Program-made: the position numbers and the translations under genes | NCBI GenBank assembly: GCA_905193145.1 | Contig: CAJJNP010000031.1 | Location: 1-25,152, forward strand | DNA: 25,152 nucleotides | Direction of reading: 5' to 3' | Source of the DNA: an uncultured Odoribacter sp. | Lineage (GTDB): Bacteria; Bacteroidota; Bacteroidia; Bacteroidales; Marinifilaceae | Shown here: positions 1-7,495 of the stretch, in pieces | How positions within the stretch are numbered: position 1 is the stretch's first letter | Layout: each line of letters starts with the position of its first letter | Notes under the pieces: model-generated | Told to the model about the DNA's origin: nothing | What the model saw: only the letters and a program-made list of their open reading frames with translations | Database searches by the model: none

Positions 1-852
1 TATAAATACAAAAGAAGCTTCGTTCATGCGCTTCAGCCAAAAATACAATAATTGCAGCGACTGTGTGCCTGTTGACGCCACCAATCTAAATGGCACTTCT
101 CTTTTATCTATTCTACAAAGGATTTGCTTGTCAGTAAGGCTGTGCACAACAAAACAAAAGGTCTGACCGCTTACTTTTTGCAAAAAATCAGCGAAATCTT
201 CAAGCAGGTTGTTTGTGATGATAAACTCATCTAACATCGTTAAACTCGTTTCAAGTCCTATAAATTCGCGGACGTCAAGATTTCTAAACCAAAGCATGGA
301 ATTGACAAACCTGTTGAGCTTAATCAGGTAATGTTCTGAATTAAGTGGATAAGATGTGAGCAAAAAGTTGACTACAGATACATTATTAGCATTGCTCTCA
401 AAGTTTTTTTCTATGCTTTCGTCCATAGGGAACTGCTGTTTGTCGATGCGAAATAAATTGTCTTTCCGTTCAAAGACGTTCATCCTATTTACGAAAAGAC
501 TTTCCTCTACTAGCACTCCGGCAGCATTCTTGGCATAAAGATAATCTATTATGTCATTGTCAAACTTGAATGTGTATTCAAATTTGACTACCCTATTATT
601 ATTGCCTGCATAAACAAAGTTTATATAGTAATCTATTTTCTTCCATTTCTGGGATAAATGATTCTCTATGTCGAATATTGCCAAACTGAAATTTGTCTTG
701 CCTGACCCATTGGGACCATATATGATACCGTTTTTTATAATTCCATCTTTAATCACAGATTTGTTAAACTCATAATTGGCGGGATGAGACAAATCCCACT
801 CTATGCGCTTGTTAAATCCTCGATAATTTGTTACTGCAAACTTTGTAAGCAT
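1..852 (-). CDS. AAA family ATPase (AAA15/OLD-like), 3' part beyond window
   Basis: The first 284 residues of an ATPase are visible; the gene runs off the left edge. The start is the ATG at 852-850, giving MLTKFAVTNYRGF, the usual opening of SMC-like AAA15 ATPases. A Walker A motif GPNGSGKT lies at residues 46-53. Near the break is an ABC-type signature-like stretch, ASTGTQSLQ, at residues 259-264 and after, followed by ASFVFI. In this family that hydrophobic strand leads straight into the Walker B acidic pair, so the window seems to end just before it. Such ATPases are often stand-alone or paired with an effector such as RloB in phage-defence loci; the partner, if any, would lie to the left. 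The frame is open throughout. A TATCTTTG box (885-878, minus) lies about 26 bases upstream. The family is fairly sure; a defence role is inference. Confidence 0.8.
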   Translation of the reverse strand, partial: MLTKFAVTNYRGFNKRIEWDLSHPANYEFNKSVIKDGIIKNGIIYGPNGSGKTNFSLAIFDIENHLSQKWKKIDYYINFVYAGNNNRVVKFEYTFKFDNDIIDYLYAKNAAGVLVEESLFVNRMNVFERKDNLFRIDKQQFPMDESIEKNFESNANNVSVVNFLLTSYPLNSEHYLIKLNRFVNSMLWFRNLDVREFIGLETSLTMLDEFIITNNLLEDFADFLQKVSGQTFCFVVHSLTDKQILCRIDKREVPFRLVASTGTQSLQLLYFWLKRMNEASFVFI

Positions 853-877
853 ATTTGTTTTCAACTTGATTTATTTG

Positions 878-885
878 CAAAGATA
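878..885 (-). promoter_or_regulatory. Candidate -7 box of the AAA ATPase gene
   Basis: On the minus strand the bases read TATCTTTG, matching the Bacteroidota -7 consensus TAnnTTTG. They lie 25 bases before the ATG at 852. I see no TTTG about 20 bases further upstream, so the promoter is only half supported. Just upstream, CCGTAA and TTACGG (904-909 and 915-920) form a small palindrome with a five-T centre, which could be an operator or chance. Confidence 0.4.
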
Positions 886-1076
886 ATAATTCTTTTGATT
901 ATCCCGTAATTTTTTTACGGTAATTTGTGAAGTCAGTGCCTTAACAGAAAATTAAGGATTGTTATACGGAAATGTCTGCGATTATTGAAAGATATTATAA
1001 CCAAACCGAAAAACAGAAAGCGATGTTCCTTTGAGTTCGCATGAATCACCCACGTTGTGTCTAATTTGTCACTTTG

Positions 1077-1120
1077 ATATGAACCCCGAAAGTTTTTTAT
1101 CTAACTTTCGGGGTTCATAT
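1077..1120. terminator. Perfect 18-bp inverted repeat, probable terminator hairpin
   Basis: Bases 1077-1094 pair perfectly with 1103-1120 around an 8-base T-rich loop; the core is GAACCCCGAAAGTT. It lies 26 bases past the stop of the minus-strand P-type ATPase gene, where a terminator is expected. No clear U-tract follows on either strand, so it may act as a factor-dependent terminator or an mRNA 3'-end stabiliser. The rest of 853-1146 holds no gene that I can see. Confidence 0.6.
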
Positions 1121-1146
1121 TAAAATGCACATCTTCTTGCATTGTT

Positions 1147-3093
1147 TTAATCATTCGTACCGGTTTTTAATGCTCGCATGGCGTTAAGTACTGCCAATAC
1201 TGTTACACCTACGTCTGCAAATACCGCCATCCACATGTTGCTGAGACCGATTGTGGCAAGTATGAGGATTGCGATTTTAACGCCAATGGCAAACCATACA
1301 TTTTCGTGGGCAATGCGAATGGTGCGGCGGGCGATACGGATAGCTACGGCGATTTTTGACGGTTGGTCATCCATCAGTACGACATCGGCTGCTTCGATGG
1401 CGGCATCGCTTCCCAGTCCGCCCATGGCTATGCCGATGTCCGCACGTTTCAGAACAGGTGCATCGTTGATACCGTCACCTACGAATGCAAGCGATTTCCC
1501 TTCCGCTTTTTCGGCAAGCAACCGTTCTAGGTATTTCACCTTGTCGGTTGGTAACAATTCTGCGTGATAAGCATCCAGACCCAGTTTGCCTGCCACATTT
1601 TCGGCAACTTCTTTGCGGTCGCCGGTGAGCATGACGGTCTGTTCTACACCGAGCCGTTTTAACGAGGCGATGGTAGCCGGACTGTCTTCTTTTATACGGT
1701 CGTTGATGACGATGTGTCCCGCGTATGTGCCATCTACGGCAACATGGATAATTGTTCCTATGTGGTGGCATTCGTGCCATTTGGCACCAATGTTGTCCAT
1801 CATTTTCGGATTACCAACACAAACGATGCGTCCTCCCACGTTGGCACGGATACCTTGTCCGGCAATTTCTTCTACATCTGTAATCCTGCATCCGTCGGTA
1901 GCTTCATTCGGGAAAGCCGCACGCAGAGCCTCGCCGATGGGGTGAGTGGAGAAGTGCTCCACATGGGCGGCAAGGTGCAGCAACTCTTTTTCGTCGAAAT
2001 CTTCAGGATGTACGGCTTCAACGGCAAATTCGCCACAGGTAAGCGTTCCGGTTTTGTCGAATACCATTGTACCCACTTTTGCCAGTGTGTCCATGTAGCT
2101 GCTGCCTTTTACGAGGATACCTTTGCGTGATGCACCTCCCAAGCCACCGAAGAAAGTGAGCGGAACGCTGATGACCAGTGCGCACGGGCACGACACGACA
2201 AGGAAGATGAGTGCGCGGTGGAGCCAAGTGGAGAATGCCACAGTAAAGCCTTCTTGCGCAAACAGTGGCGGAACTACAGCCAAAAGTAAGGCAGCCACCA
2301 CTACAATGGGAGTATATATGCGGGCAAATTTTGTGATAAACGCTTCGCTCCGGGACTTGTTTGAATCGGCATTTTCCACGAGGCTGATGATTTTCGATAC
2401 GGTGCTCTCTCCGAAGCTTTTGGAGATCTTTACACGAATGACTCCCGTGAGGTTGATACAGCCGGACATAACCTCGTCGCCCTCTGATAATTCGCGCGGC
2501 ATGCTTTCTCCCGTGAGGGCTACGGTGTTAAGTGAGGATGTTCCTTCGATGACTTTCCCGTCAAGGGGAACTTTTTCGCCCGGTTTGATGACAATGATTT
2601 CTCCCACAGTAACTTGTTCAGGAGAGATGGAAACGACTTTGCCTTTGCGCTCTACATTCGCCACGTCCGGACGTATATCCATCAGGTGAGCAATGCTGTC
2701 GCGGCTTTTGCCTTCAGCATATCCCTCGAAGAGTTCCCCCACTTGAAAGAACAGCATGACGAATACGGCTTCGGGAAATTCCGTCACTGCGTCCGGCAGG
2801 AAGCCGATGCAGAGTGCGCCGAGGGTGGCGATGGACATCAGAAAGTGTTCGTTGAACACATCGCCATGCAGGATACCTTCACCCGCTTCTTTCAAGGTGT
2901 CATGTCCGATAAGCAAGTAGGGAATAAGATAGACCAGTAATAGTTGCCAGGTCTGTAAGTCACAATGTTTCTCGATTAGTACAGCACCGACAAGCAGTAG
3001 TGCGGTAACGATGATGAGGGCGATTTTTCCTTTCATGCCGCCATGGTGGTGATGTTCATGTCCATGACTGTGTTGATGATTCTTGTTTGTCAT
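1147..3093 (-). CDS. Heavy-metal-translocating P-type ATPase (Zn/Cd/Pb type)
   Basis: A 648-residue P1B ATPase, probably exporting Zn2+, Cd2+ or Pb2+ from the cytoplasm (ZntA/CadA-like). The metal-binding membrane motif CPC is at residues 302-304, the phosphorylated Asp at 346 in DKTGTLT, and the hinge GDGINDAP contains D540. TGES (actuator), an STHP motif and about eight membrane segments are also present. The N-terminus has no CxxC heavy-metal-associated domain; residues 5-18 instead carry a His-rich stretch (HQHSHGHEHHHHGG). I chose the ATG at 3093: the frame extends up to a TTG at 3156, but that start would lie upstream of a TACCTTTG promoter-like box at 3128-3121. Divergent from the TlpA gene. 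ZosA/PfeT-like iron export is an alternative; metal specificity cannot be fixed from sequence alone. Confidence 0.93.
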   Translation of the reverse strand: MTNKNHQHSHGHEHHHHGGMKGKIALIIVTALLLVGAVLIEKHCDLQTWQLLLVYLIPYLLIGHDTLKEAGEGILHGDVFNEHFLMSIATLGALCIGFLPDAVTEFPEAVFVMLFFQVGELFEGYAEGKSRDSIAHLMDIRPDVANVERKGKVVSISPEQVTVGEIIVIKPGEKVPLDGKVIEGTSSLNTVALTGESMPRELSEGDEVMSGCINLTGVIRVKISKSFGESTVSKIISLVENADSNKSRSEAFITKFARIYTPIVVVAALLLAVVPPLFAQEGFTVAFSTWLHRALIFLVVSCPCALVISVPLTFFGGLGGASRKGILVKGSSYMDTLAKVGTMVFDKTGTLTCGEFAVEAVHPEDFDEKELLHLAAHVEHFSTHPIGEALRAAFPNEATDGCRITDVEEIAGQGIRANVGGRIVCVGNPKMMDNIGAKWHECHHIGTIIHVAVDGTYAGHIVINDRIKEDSPATIASLKRLGVEQTVMLTGDRKEVAENVAGKLGLDAYHAELLPTDKVKYLERLLAEKAEGKSLAFVGDGINDAPVLKRADIGIAMGGLGSDAAIEAADVVLMDDQPSKIAVAIRIARRTIRIAHENVWFAIGVKIAILILATIGLSNMWMAVFADVGVTVLAVLNAMRALKTGTND

Positions 3094-3120
3094 AATCCGA
3101 TTATATTTTGTTTTCTGCAG

Positions 3121-3128
3121 CAAAGGTA
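3121..3128 (-). promoter_or_regulatory. Candidate -7 box of the P-type ATPase gene
   Basis: The minus strand reads TACCTTTG, fitting TAnnTTTG. Transcription would begin near 3114 and leave a leader of about 20 bases before the ATG at 3093, which supports that start over the upstream TTG. No TTG lies at the ideal 19-21 base spacing: candidates sit 14 and 25 bases upstream. Confidence 0.4.
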
Positions 3129-3227
3129 ATGAAACAGTAGTGCAACCTTGTTGCAATCTTTTGGCATGATATTTGCTTTATAATTAAAACGTCACAAAGA
3201 GGCAACGGGTTTGTAACAATGTCAGTT

Positions 3228-3235
3228 TATCTTTG
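3228..3235 (+). promoter_or_regulatory. Candidate -7 box of the TlpA-like gene
   Basis: TATCTTTG matches TAnnTTTG. A TTTG lies at 3210-3213, but the 14-base gap is shorter than usual. If used, transcription starts near 3242 and the mRNA has a leader of about 200 bases holding the structured element at 3289-3352. Confidence 0.35.
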
Positions 3236-3288
3236 TGGCGTTCAAAACAAGAAGACATTTTTTTCATAAGTTTGTATTAGGTTAGTTA

Positions 3289-3352
3289 GTAGTAAAGGTT
3301 TCCAGCTGTGACAGCTCGAAACTTTTTTTTTGTTTCTGTCTTGAGCTACTAC
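3289..3352 (+). other. Nested inverted repeats in the leader of the TlpA-like gene
   Basis: Several short complementary pairs nest around a run of nine T: GTAGT (3289-3293) with ACTAC (3348-3352), AGCTC (3313-3317) with GAGCT (3343-3347), and GAAAC (3318-3322) with GTTTC (3332-3336). An alternative palindrome, AGCTGTGACAGCT, covers 3304-3316. The pairings compete, as in a switching or attenuating leader, but each stem is short. No known riboswitch class is recognised. Apart from this element and the two promoter-like boxes, 3094-3444 holds nothing I can name. Confidence 0.35.
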
Positions 3353-3444
3353 CATGTTAATTTGTTATGATTTTATTTGCAGATGTTGGTGATTTTTACG
3401 AATATTGCGTATTTGGGAAAGGTTTAACAAATAAATAGCGTAGT

Positions 3445-4593
3445 ATGAAAAGGTTTTTCTTGTTGGTTTGTATGATAGGCTGTATGCTGTCAATGAACGT
3501 GATGGCAGCAGTGGAAAAAGTAACAGTAAAGGGGTCGGTTCGGGGAATTGGGAATGGTGAACTTGTTTTAGTGGATGCGGAACGAGGAGAGATTGCTCGA
3601 GTGAATGCCTGTGCAGATGATTTTGTCATAAATGCAGAGGTCGAGACCGGAGATTTACGTTATTATACCCTTTATGCCCTGCCGGTCGGCTCGAATAATT
3701 CTTTAGCATCATCTCCTAATATATGTTTTTTTATAGATGCTCCGATGATTACGGTTCGTGCGGAATTGAATGGGGATCGGATGTTGATGGAAGAAGTGAA
3801 AGGTTCGCCCGGCATGGATGAATATAATCGGGTTTACGAGTTGTTGCCTTCGATGGAACATTATAGGGAAGCATATCATAATTATTTTCATCTTCGCAGC
3901 ATCTGTAAGGATACCGATAATAATCATGAGAATTGGGCACGTGTTCAAAGTGCTAGAGAAGAGTTGGATGTGGTGGTAGAACAGGTGTATGAGGAGATTT
4001 TTGAAGCGTTGCCCCGATATTCGAAAAGTATGGCATTTGTCACGCAGGTTGCTAAATTTTTTACCGACAGGAACTTTGAGCAGACTGAGAAGTTTTGGGC
4101 ACAATTGGATTCGTCCGTTTATCATTGCTATGCTTTGAGACCGGTCAAAGCTGTTTTGGAAAGATGCCGGGCTTGTGCTGTGGGGCATGAGGCGCCGGAT
4201 TTTGTATTACCTACAGCGACTGGTGAGATGGTGAAACTTTCTTCTTTGAGGGGAAAATATGTGTTGGTGGATTTTTGGGCTTCGTGGTGTGCTCCCTGTC
4301 GTCGGGAGTTTCAAGATCTTAAAAGCGTTTATGAGGAGTATCGGGAAAAAGGACTGGAGGTAGTGGGGGTCTCTACCGATCGGTCGGAAGAGGAGTGGCA
4401 TAGAGCTTTAGAGGATGAAAAGTTTGAATATCTACAGTTGTACGATGCCAAGGATATAACGACTTCACTGTATAATTATTTCGCTATTCCTTTTATGGTT
4501 CTTATTTCTCCGGAGGGGATTATTCTGGATAGGGAAGTGCGCGGATACAATGTCCGTAAGAAAATTGCAGAATATATGAAGGTGGGTAAATAA
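3445..4593 (+). CDS. TlpA-family thiol-disulfide oxidoreductase, DUF4369-like N-terminus
   Basis: A 382-residue exported thioredoxin-like protein. Residues 1-21 form a signal peptide (MKRFFLLVCMIGCML..., ending near VMAA). Residues about 25-120 form a beta-rich domain resembling DUF4369, a helical linker follows, and residues about 245-382 form an AhpC/TSA-TlpA thioredoxin fold with active site WCAPC (C282 and C285) and a cis-Pro-like IP at 348-349. In Bacteroidota these proteins sit in the periplasm and keep thiols of envelope proteins or cytochromes reduced; the exact client is unknown. The GRNGS-type opening seen in many homologues is here GSVRGIGNGELVLVD. It is followed by the operator-like palindrome and promoter of the pst-cysH run, so it is probably its own transcription unit. 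Family is firm, role generic. Confidence 0.9.
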   Translation: MKRFFLLVCMIGCMLSMNVMAAVEKVTVKGSVRGIGNGELVLVDAERGEIARVNACADDFVINAEVETGDLRYYTLYALPVGSNNSLASSPNICFFIDAPMITVRAELNGDRMLMEEVKGSPGMDEYNRVYELLPSMEHYREAYHNYFHLRSICKDTDNNHENWARVQSAREELDVVVEQVYEEIFEALPRYSKSMAFVTQVAKFFTDRNFEQTEKFWAQLDSSVYHCYALRPVKAVLERCRACAVGHEAPDFVLPTATGEMVKLSSLRGKYVLVDFWASWCAPCRREFQDLKSVYEEYREKGLEVVGVSTDRSEEEWHRALEDEKFEYLQLYDAKDITTSLYNYFAIPFMVLISPEGIILDREVRGYNVRKKIAEYMKVGK

Positions 4594-4626
4594 TAAGTAA
4601 AAAAGCGTAGTAAAAAGGGGAGAGAT

Positions 4627-4658
4627 ATTTATGGCATTTATGACCAAATGCCATAAAT
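4627..4658. promoter_or_regulatory. Perfect 13-bp palindrome upstream of the pst-cysH run
   Basis: Half-sites ATTTATGGCATTT (4627-4639) and AAATGCCATAAAT (4646-4658) are separated by 6 bases. The repeat lies between the TlpA-like gene and the binding-protein gene and directly abuts two -7-like boxes. Its centre falls about 33 bases before the expected transcription start, where the -33 element should be and where no TTTG is found. This suggests a binding site for a dimeric activator or repressor. A terminator for the TlpA gene is the alternative, but no U-tract follows. Confidence 0.5.
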
Positions 4659-4669
4659 TTGTACGTTTG
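4654..4669 (+). promoter_or_regulatory. Two tandem -7-like boxes of the pst-cysH run
   Basis: TAAATTTG (4654-4661) and TACGTTTG (4662-4669) both fit TAnnTTTG. The second would start transcription near 4676, 15 bases before the ATG at 4691. Neither has a TTTG about 20 bases upstream; the palindrome occupies that place. Confidence 0.45.
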
Positions 4670-4690
4670 TAAAAAATGGACTGAAACGTA

Positions 4691-5692
4691 ATGATTTATA
4701 CTATGCGGATTGTTTGTTCTTTCTTCTTGTTAGTGACGCTGTTGTGGTGTGGCTGTGTGGAGCGGGTGAATGCTCAGGAACAGGAAAAATTGAGATATAG
4801 AAGGGAGTTATATCCAGGATTGAAAGGGGAAATTCAGTTGTCGGGTGCTTTTGCCTTGTATCCGATTGTGGTGCGTTGGGCGGAAGAGTTTCGTAAAATG
4901 CATCCGGATGTGAGAATCGATATTTCGGCAGGCGGTGCAGGCAAGGGGATTACCGATGCATTGGCGAAGGTTGTGGATTTGGGGATGGTGTCGCGGGATG
5001 TTTATCCGCAGGAGTTGGAGAAGGGGGCTTTCCCGATAGCTGTGGTGAAGGATGCTGTGGTGCCTACGATTAATGTGAACAATCCGTTGATAAAAGAAAT
5101 TTTGGCTACAGGCTTGAAGCGGGATGCTGCTGTACGTATGTGGGCAAAGGGTGAGGTGAAGACATGGGGGGATGTATTGGGGACGGCAAGTAAGATTCCG
5201 GTGCATGTGTATACCCGGTCGGATGCCTGCGGAGCTGCTGAGACGTTTGCAGACTGGCTGGATATCAAGCAGGAAGATCTGGAAGGTACTGCCGTATTCG
5301 GAGATCCGGGCGTGACTTCTGTCGTGCAGCGTGACAAGGTGGGTGTCGGTTTTAATAACATCGCCTATGCTTATGATATTACAAGCAAGAAACCATATAA
5401 TAATATTGCGGTGATGCCGTTGGATTTGAATGGTAACGGAAAAATTGATCCGGAGGAGAATTTCTATGCAACCAGCACTGAATTGAATAAAGCGATAGCT
5501 GAAGGTAAGTTCCCGAGTCCTCCGGCACGGAATTTGTATTTGGTGGCACGTGGTGTGCCGGAGAAGGTGGAGGTGGTGGCATTTTTGGAATATGTTTTGA
5601 CCGAAGGACAGAAGTTCGCTTCGGAAGTGGGGTATGTGGAATTGGCACCTGAAATTTTAATGGAAGAATTATCGAAATTACAGAAGAAATGA
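4691..5692 (+). CDS. pstS: PstS-like periplasmic oxyanion-binding protein with EF-hand loop
   Basis: A 333-residue substrate-binding protein of the PstS family, first gene of a seven-gene run. Residues 1-29 are a signal sequence ending near VNAQ; the membrane segment includes LLWCGC, so a lipoprotein anchor is possible but not a clean lipobox. Ligand-loop regions seen in the family are present: SGAFALYP (residues 50-60), SAGGAGKG, a SRD segment and YTRSDACGAAETF. Residues 245-256 (DLNGNGKIDPEE) match every ligand position of a canonical EF-hand calcium loop. An internal ATG at 4703 could also start the protein. The last codons overlap the permease gene by ATGA. Phosphate is the family default; the downstream cysH makes sulfate or another oxyanion possible. 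Confidence 0.85.
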   Translation: MIYTMRIVCSFFLLVTLLWCGCVERVNAQEQEKLRYRRELYPGLKGEIQLSGAFALYPIVVRWAEEFRKMHPDVRIDISAGGAGKGITDALAKVVDLGMVSRDVYPQELEKGAFPIAVVKDAVVPTINVNNPLIKEILATGLKRDAAVRMWAKGEVKTWGDVLGTASKIPVHVYTRSDACGAAETFADWLDIKQEDLEGTAVFGDPGVTSVVQRDKVGVGFNNIAYAYDITSKKPYNNIAVMPLDLNGNGKIDPEENFYATSTELNKAIAEGKFPSPPARNLYLVARGVPEKVEVVAFLEYVLTEGQKFASEVGYVELAPEILMEELSKLQKK

Positions 5693-6618
5693 CTTCGGGA
5701 GAGGATTTTAAAGTAGCACAAAAGACATCGGCATTCCGATTGTTGAAGGACAAGATGGCCGGTTCGGTCATGTTTACCTTTACGATGGTGTCGGTGTTGC
5801 TGTTGATATTGATTGGTGTGGGATTGGTGATTAAATCGTTGCCTATTCTGGAAGAAAAATCGTTGGGGGAACTGCTGTTTACTTCGAAATGGAAACCCAT
5901 GAAAGGGGATTTCGGTTTTCTACCTTTTATTATGGGTACGTTGTGGGTGACGGCGATAGCCATTGTATGGACATTGCCGGTATCGTTGTTTACAGCTATA
6001 TTTCTGACAGAGAATTCACGCTCGTGGGTGAAGAAAGTGGTTTTCCCGGCTTTGGATATATTGGCAGGGCTGCCTTCTGTGGTGTATGGCGTGTGGGGAA
6101 TTTTGGTGGTGGTGCCTTGGATTTCCGACCATTTGGCCCCGCATTTTGTGGAGTATTCTACCGGTTATTCAACTTTGACTGCCGGAATCGTATTGGGAAT
6201 TATGGTGCTTCCGCTGATGATCAGTCTGTTTGTGGAGTTGTTTTCTTCGGTGCCCCAGGAGTTGCGTGATGCATCGCTTTCGTTAGGAGCGACTCGTTGG
6301 CAGACAACAAAATATGTGCTTTTGAAGAAGACTTTTCCCGGTATTGTAGCATCTGTAACTTTGGCTATTTCACGTGCTATGGGTGAAACGATAGCGGTGT
6401 TGATGGTGTGTGGCAATATTGTGCAGTTGCCTGATTCGCTGTTTGACGGATGTTATCCGTTGCCGGCATTGATTGCAAACAATTATGGTGAGATGTTGTC
6501 TTTGCCTCTTTATGAGTCGGCTTTGATGTTGTCGGCTTTGATATTGTTTGTTGTCGTATTTGTGTTTAATATTGGTTCGCGGCTGATATTGCGGAAAATT
6601 GAGAAATCACTGAATTAA
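5689..6618 (+). CDS. pstC: PstC-like ABC permease
   Basis: A 309-residue inner-membrane permease with about six hydrophobic segments; the first spans roughly residues 25-48. The cytoplasmic EAA loop, which couples to the ATPase, contains DASLSLGATRWQT (D194 to about T206) and a downstream PGI, typical of PstC/PstA. The start overlaps the stop of the binding-protein gene (ATGA), implying translational coupling, and the next permease begins 10 bases after the stop. Homology is clear; which of PstC or PstA it matches best is judged by order and by its longer N-terminus. Confidence 0.88.
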   Translation: MTSGEDFKVAQKTSAFRLLKDKMAGSVMFTFTMVSVLLLILIGVGLVIKSLPILEEKSLGELLFTSKWKPMKGDFGFLPFIMGTLWVTAIAIVWTLPVSLFTAIFLTENSRSWVKKVVFPALDILAGLPSVVYGVWGILVVVPWISDHLAPHFVEYSTGYSTLTAGIVLGIMVLPLMISLFVELFSSVPQELRDASLSLGATRWQTTKYVLLKKTFPGIVASVTLAISRAMGETIAVLMVCGNIVQLPDSLFDGCYPLPALIANNYGEMLSLPLYESALMLSALILFVVVFVFNIGSRLILRKIEKSLN

Positions 6619-6628
6619 AGAGTGTGAC

Positions 6629-7477
6629 ATGAAGATAAAGTTTATAGAGGAAAAGGTGATGAAAGGGGTGATGTTGCTGACAACATTACTGGTTTTTCTG
6701 TTTGTAGGCAGTATCTTGTTTACGATTATAAAAAACGGGTGGCCAGCCTTGAATTGGGAGATGATTTCTTCGTTGCCCGGAGGCGGTTTTTATATCGGCA
6801 AAGAGGGCGGATTGCTTAATGCCATTGTCGGTTCGCTTTATATTGTAGGTGCTTCGACCATATTGGGTCTGGCTATCAGTATTCCGGTGGTGTTTTATCT
6901 GAATGTTTATCTGAAAAAGAATTCAAAACGAGCTTCTTTGGCCCGTTTGGCTTATGATGTCTTGTTCGGGATACCGTCCATTGTCTATGGAGCCTTTGCT
7001 TTTACCATTATGATTTATCTGGGTTTGAAGACATCTTTGGCGGGTGGTATTATTGTAATTACGCTATTGATTATTCCGATATTTATCCGGTCGATGGATG
7101 AGATAGCCCGAGAATTGCCGCAGGATATGCTGAATGCTTCCTATTCGTTGGGAGCTACGCGATATGAAACGATAAAAGTGGTGGTCAGACAAATTGCGCC
7201 GGGTATTGCTACCGCGACTTTGTTGTCAATCGGAAGGGCCATCGGTGACGCAGCAGCGGTGATGTTTACTGCCGGTTATACGGACAGTATTCCAGCTTCT
7301 TTAAGCCAACCGGCTGCAACTTTGCCATTGGCGGTGTTCTTTCAGTTGAGCAGTCCGATACCGGAAGTGCAGGAAAGAGCTTATGCGGCAGCATTGATAT
7401 TGACTATTATAGTTTTGATATTGAGTATTTTGGGACGACTGATAACCAATCGTTTTTCAAAGAATAAAGTGCAGTAA
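6629..7477 (+). CDS. pstA: PstA-like ABC permease
   Basis: A 282-residue permease with about six membrane segments, pairing with the preceding gene product to form the transmembrane channel. The EAA loop reads NASYSLGATRYET, with its Gly at residue 175, followed by APGI. The segment IGRAIGDAAAVMF near residues 200-213 corresponds to the family's conserved GRAxGET-type stretch. In PstA/PstC proteins this position is often Glu-Thr; here it is Asp-Ala, a small deviation that could bear on substrate or coupling. It lies 10 bases after the first permease gene and 18 bases before the ATPase gene. Confidence 0.88.
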   Translation: MKIKFIEEKVMKGVMLLTTLLVFLFVGSILFTIIKNGWPALNWEMISSLPGGGFYIGKEGGLLNAIVGSLYIVGASTILGLAISIPVVFYLNVYLKKNSKRASLARLAYDVLFGIPSIVYGAFAFTIMIYLGLKTSLAGGIIVITLLIIPIFIRSMDEIARELPQDMLNASYSLGATRYETIKVVVRQIAPGIATATLLSIGRAIGDAAAVMFTAGYTDSIPASLSQPAATLPLAVFFQLSSPIPEVQERAYAAALILTIIVLILSILGRLITNRFSKNKVQ

Positions 7478-7495
7478 TATTGTAATTCCAGATAT

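Noticed and set aside
1178..2940. Several plus-strand open frames of 100-190 codons opposite the P-type ATPase gene
   Set aside because: They show no family motifs and lie wholly within a gene whose catalytic motifs are all in the minus frame; they are antisense shadows.
3094..3156. TTG-initiated N-terminal extension of the P-type ATPase
   Set aside because: It would place the start upstream of the -7-like box at 3121-3128, and the added residues precede the natural His-rich tail without resembling family members.
3304..3331. Short palindrome plus T9 as an intrinsic terminator
   Set aside because: The stem is only about 5 bp, the T-run begins six bases after it, and no upstream plus-strand gene needs terminating.
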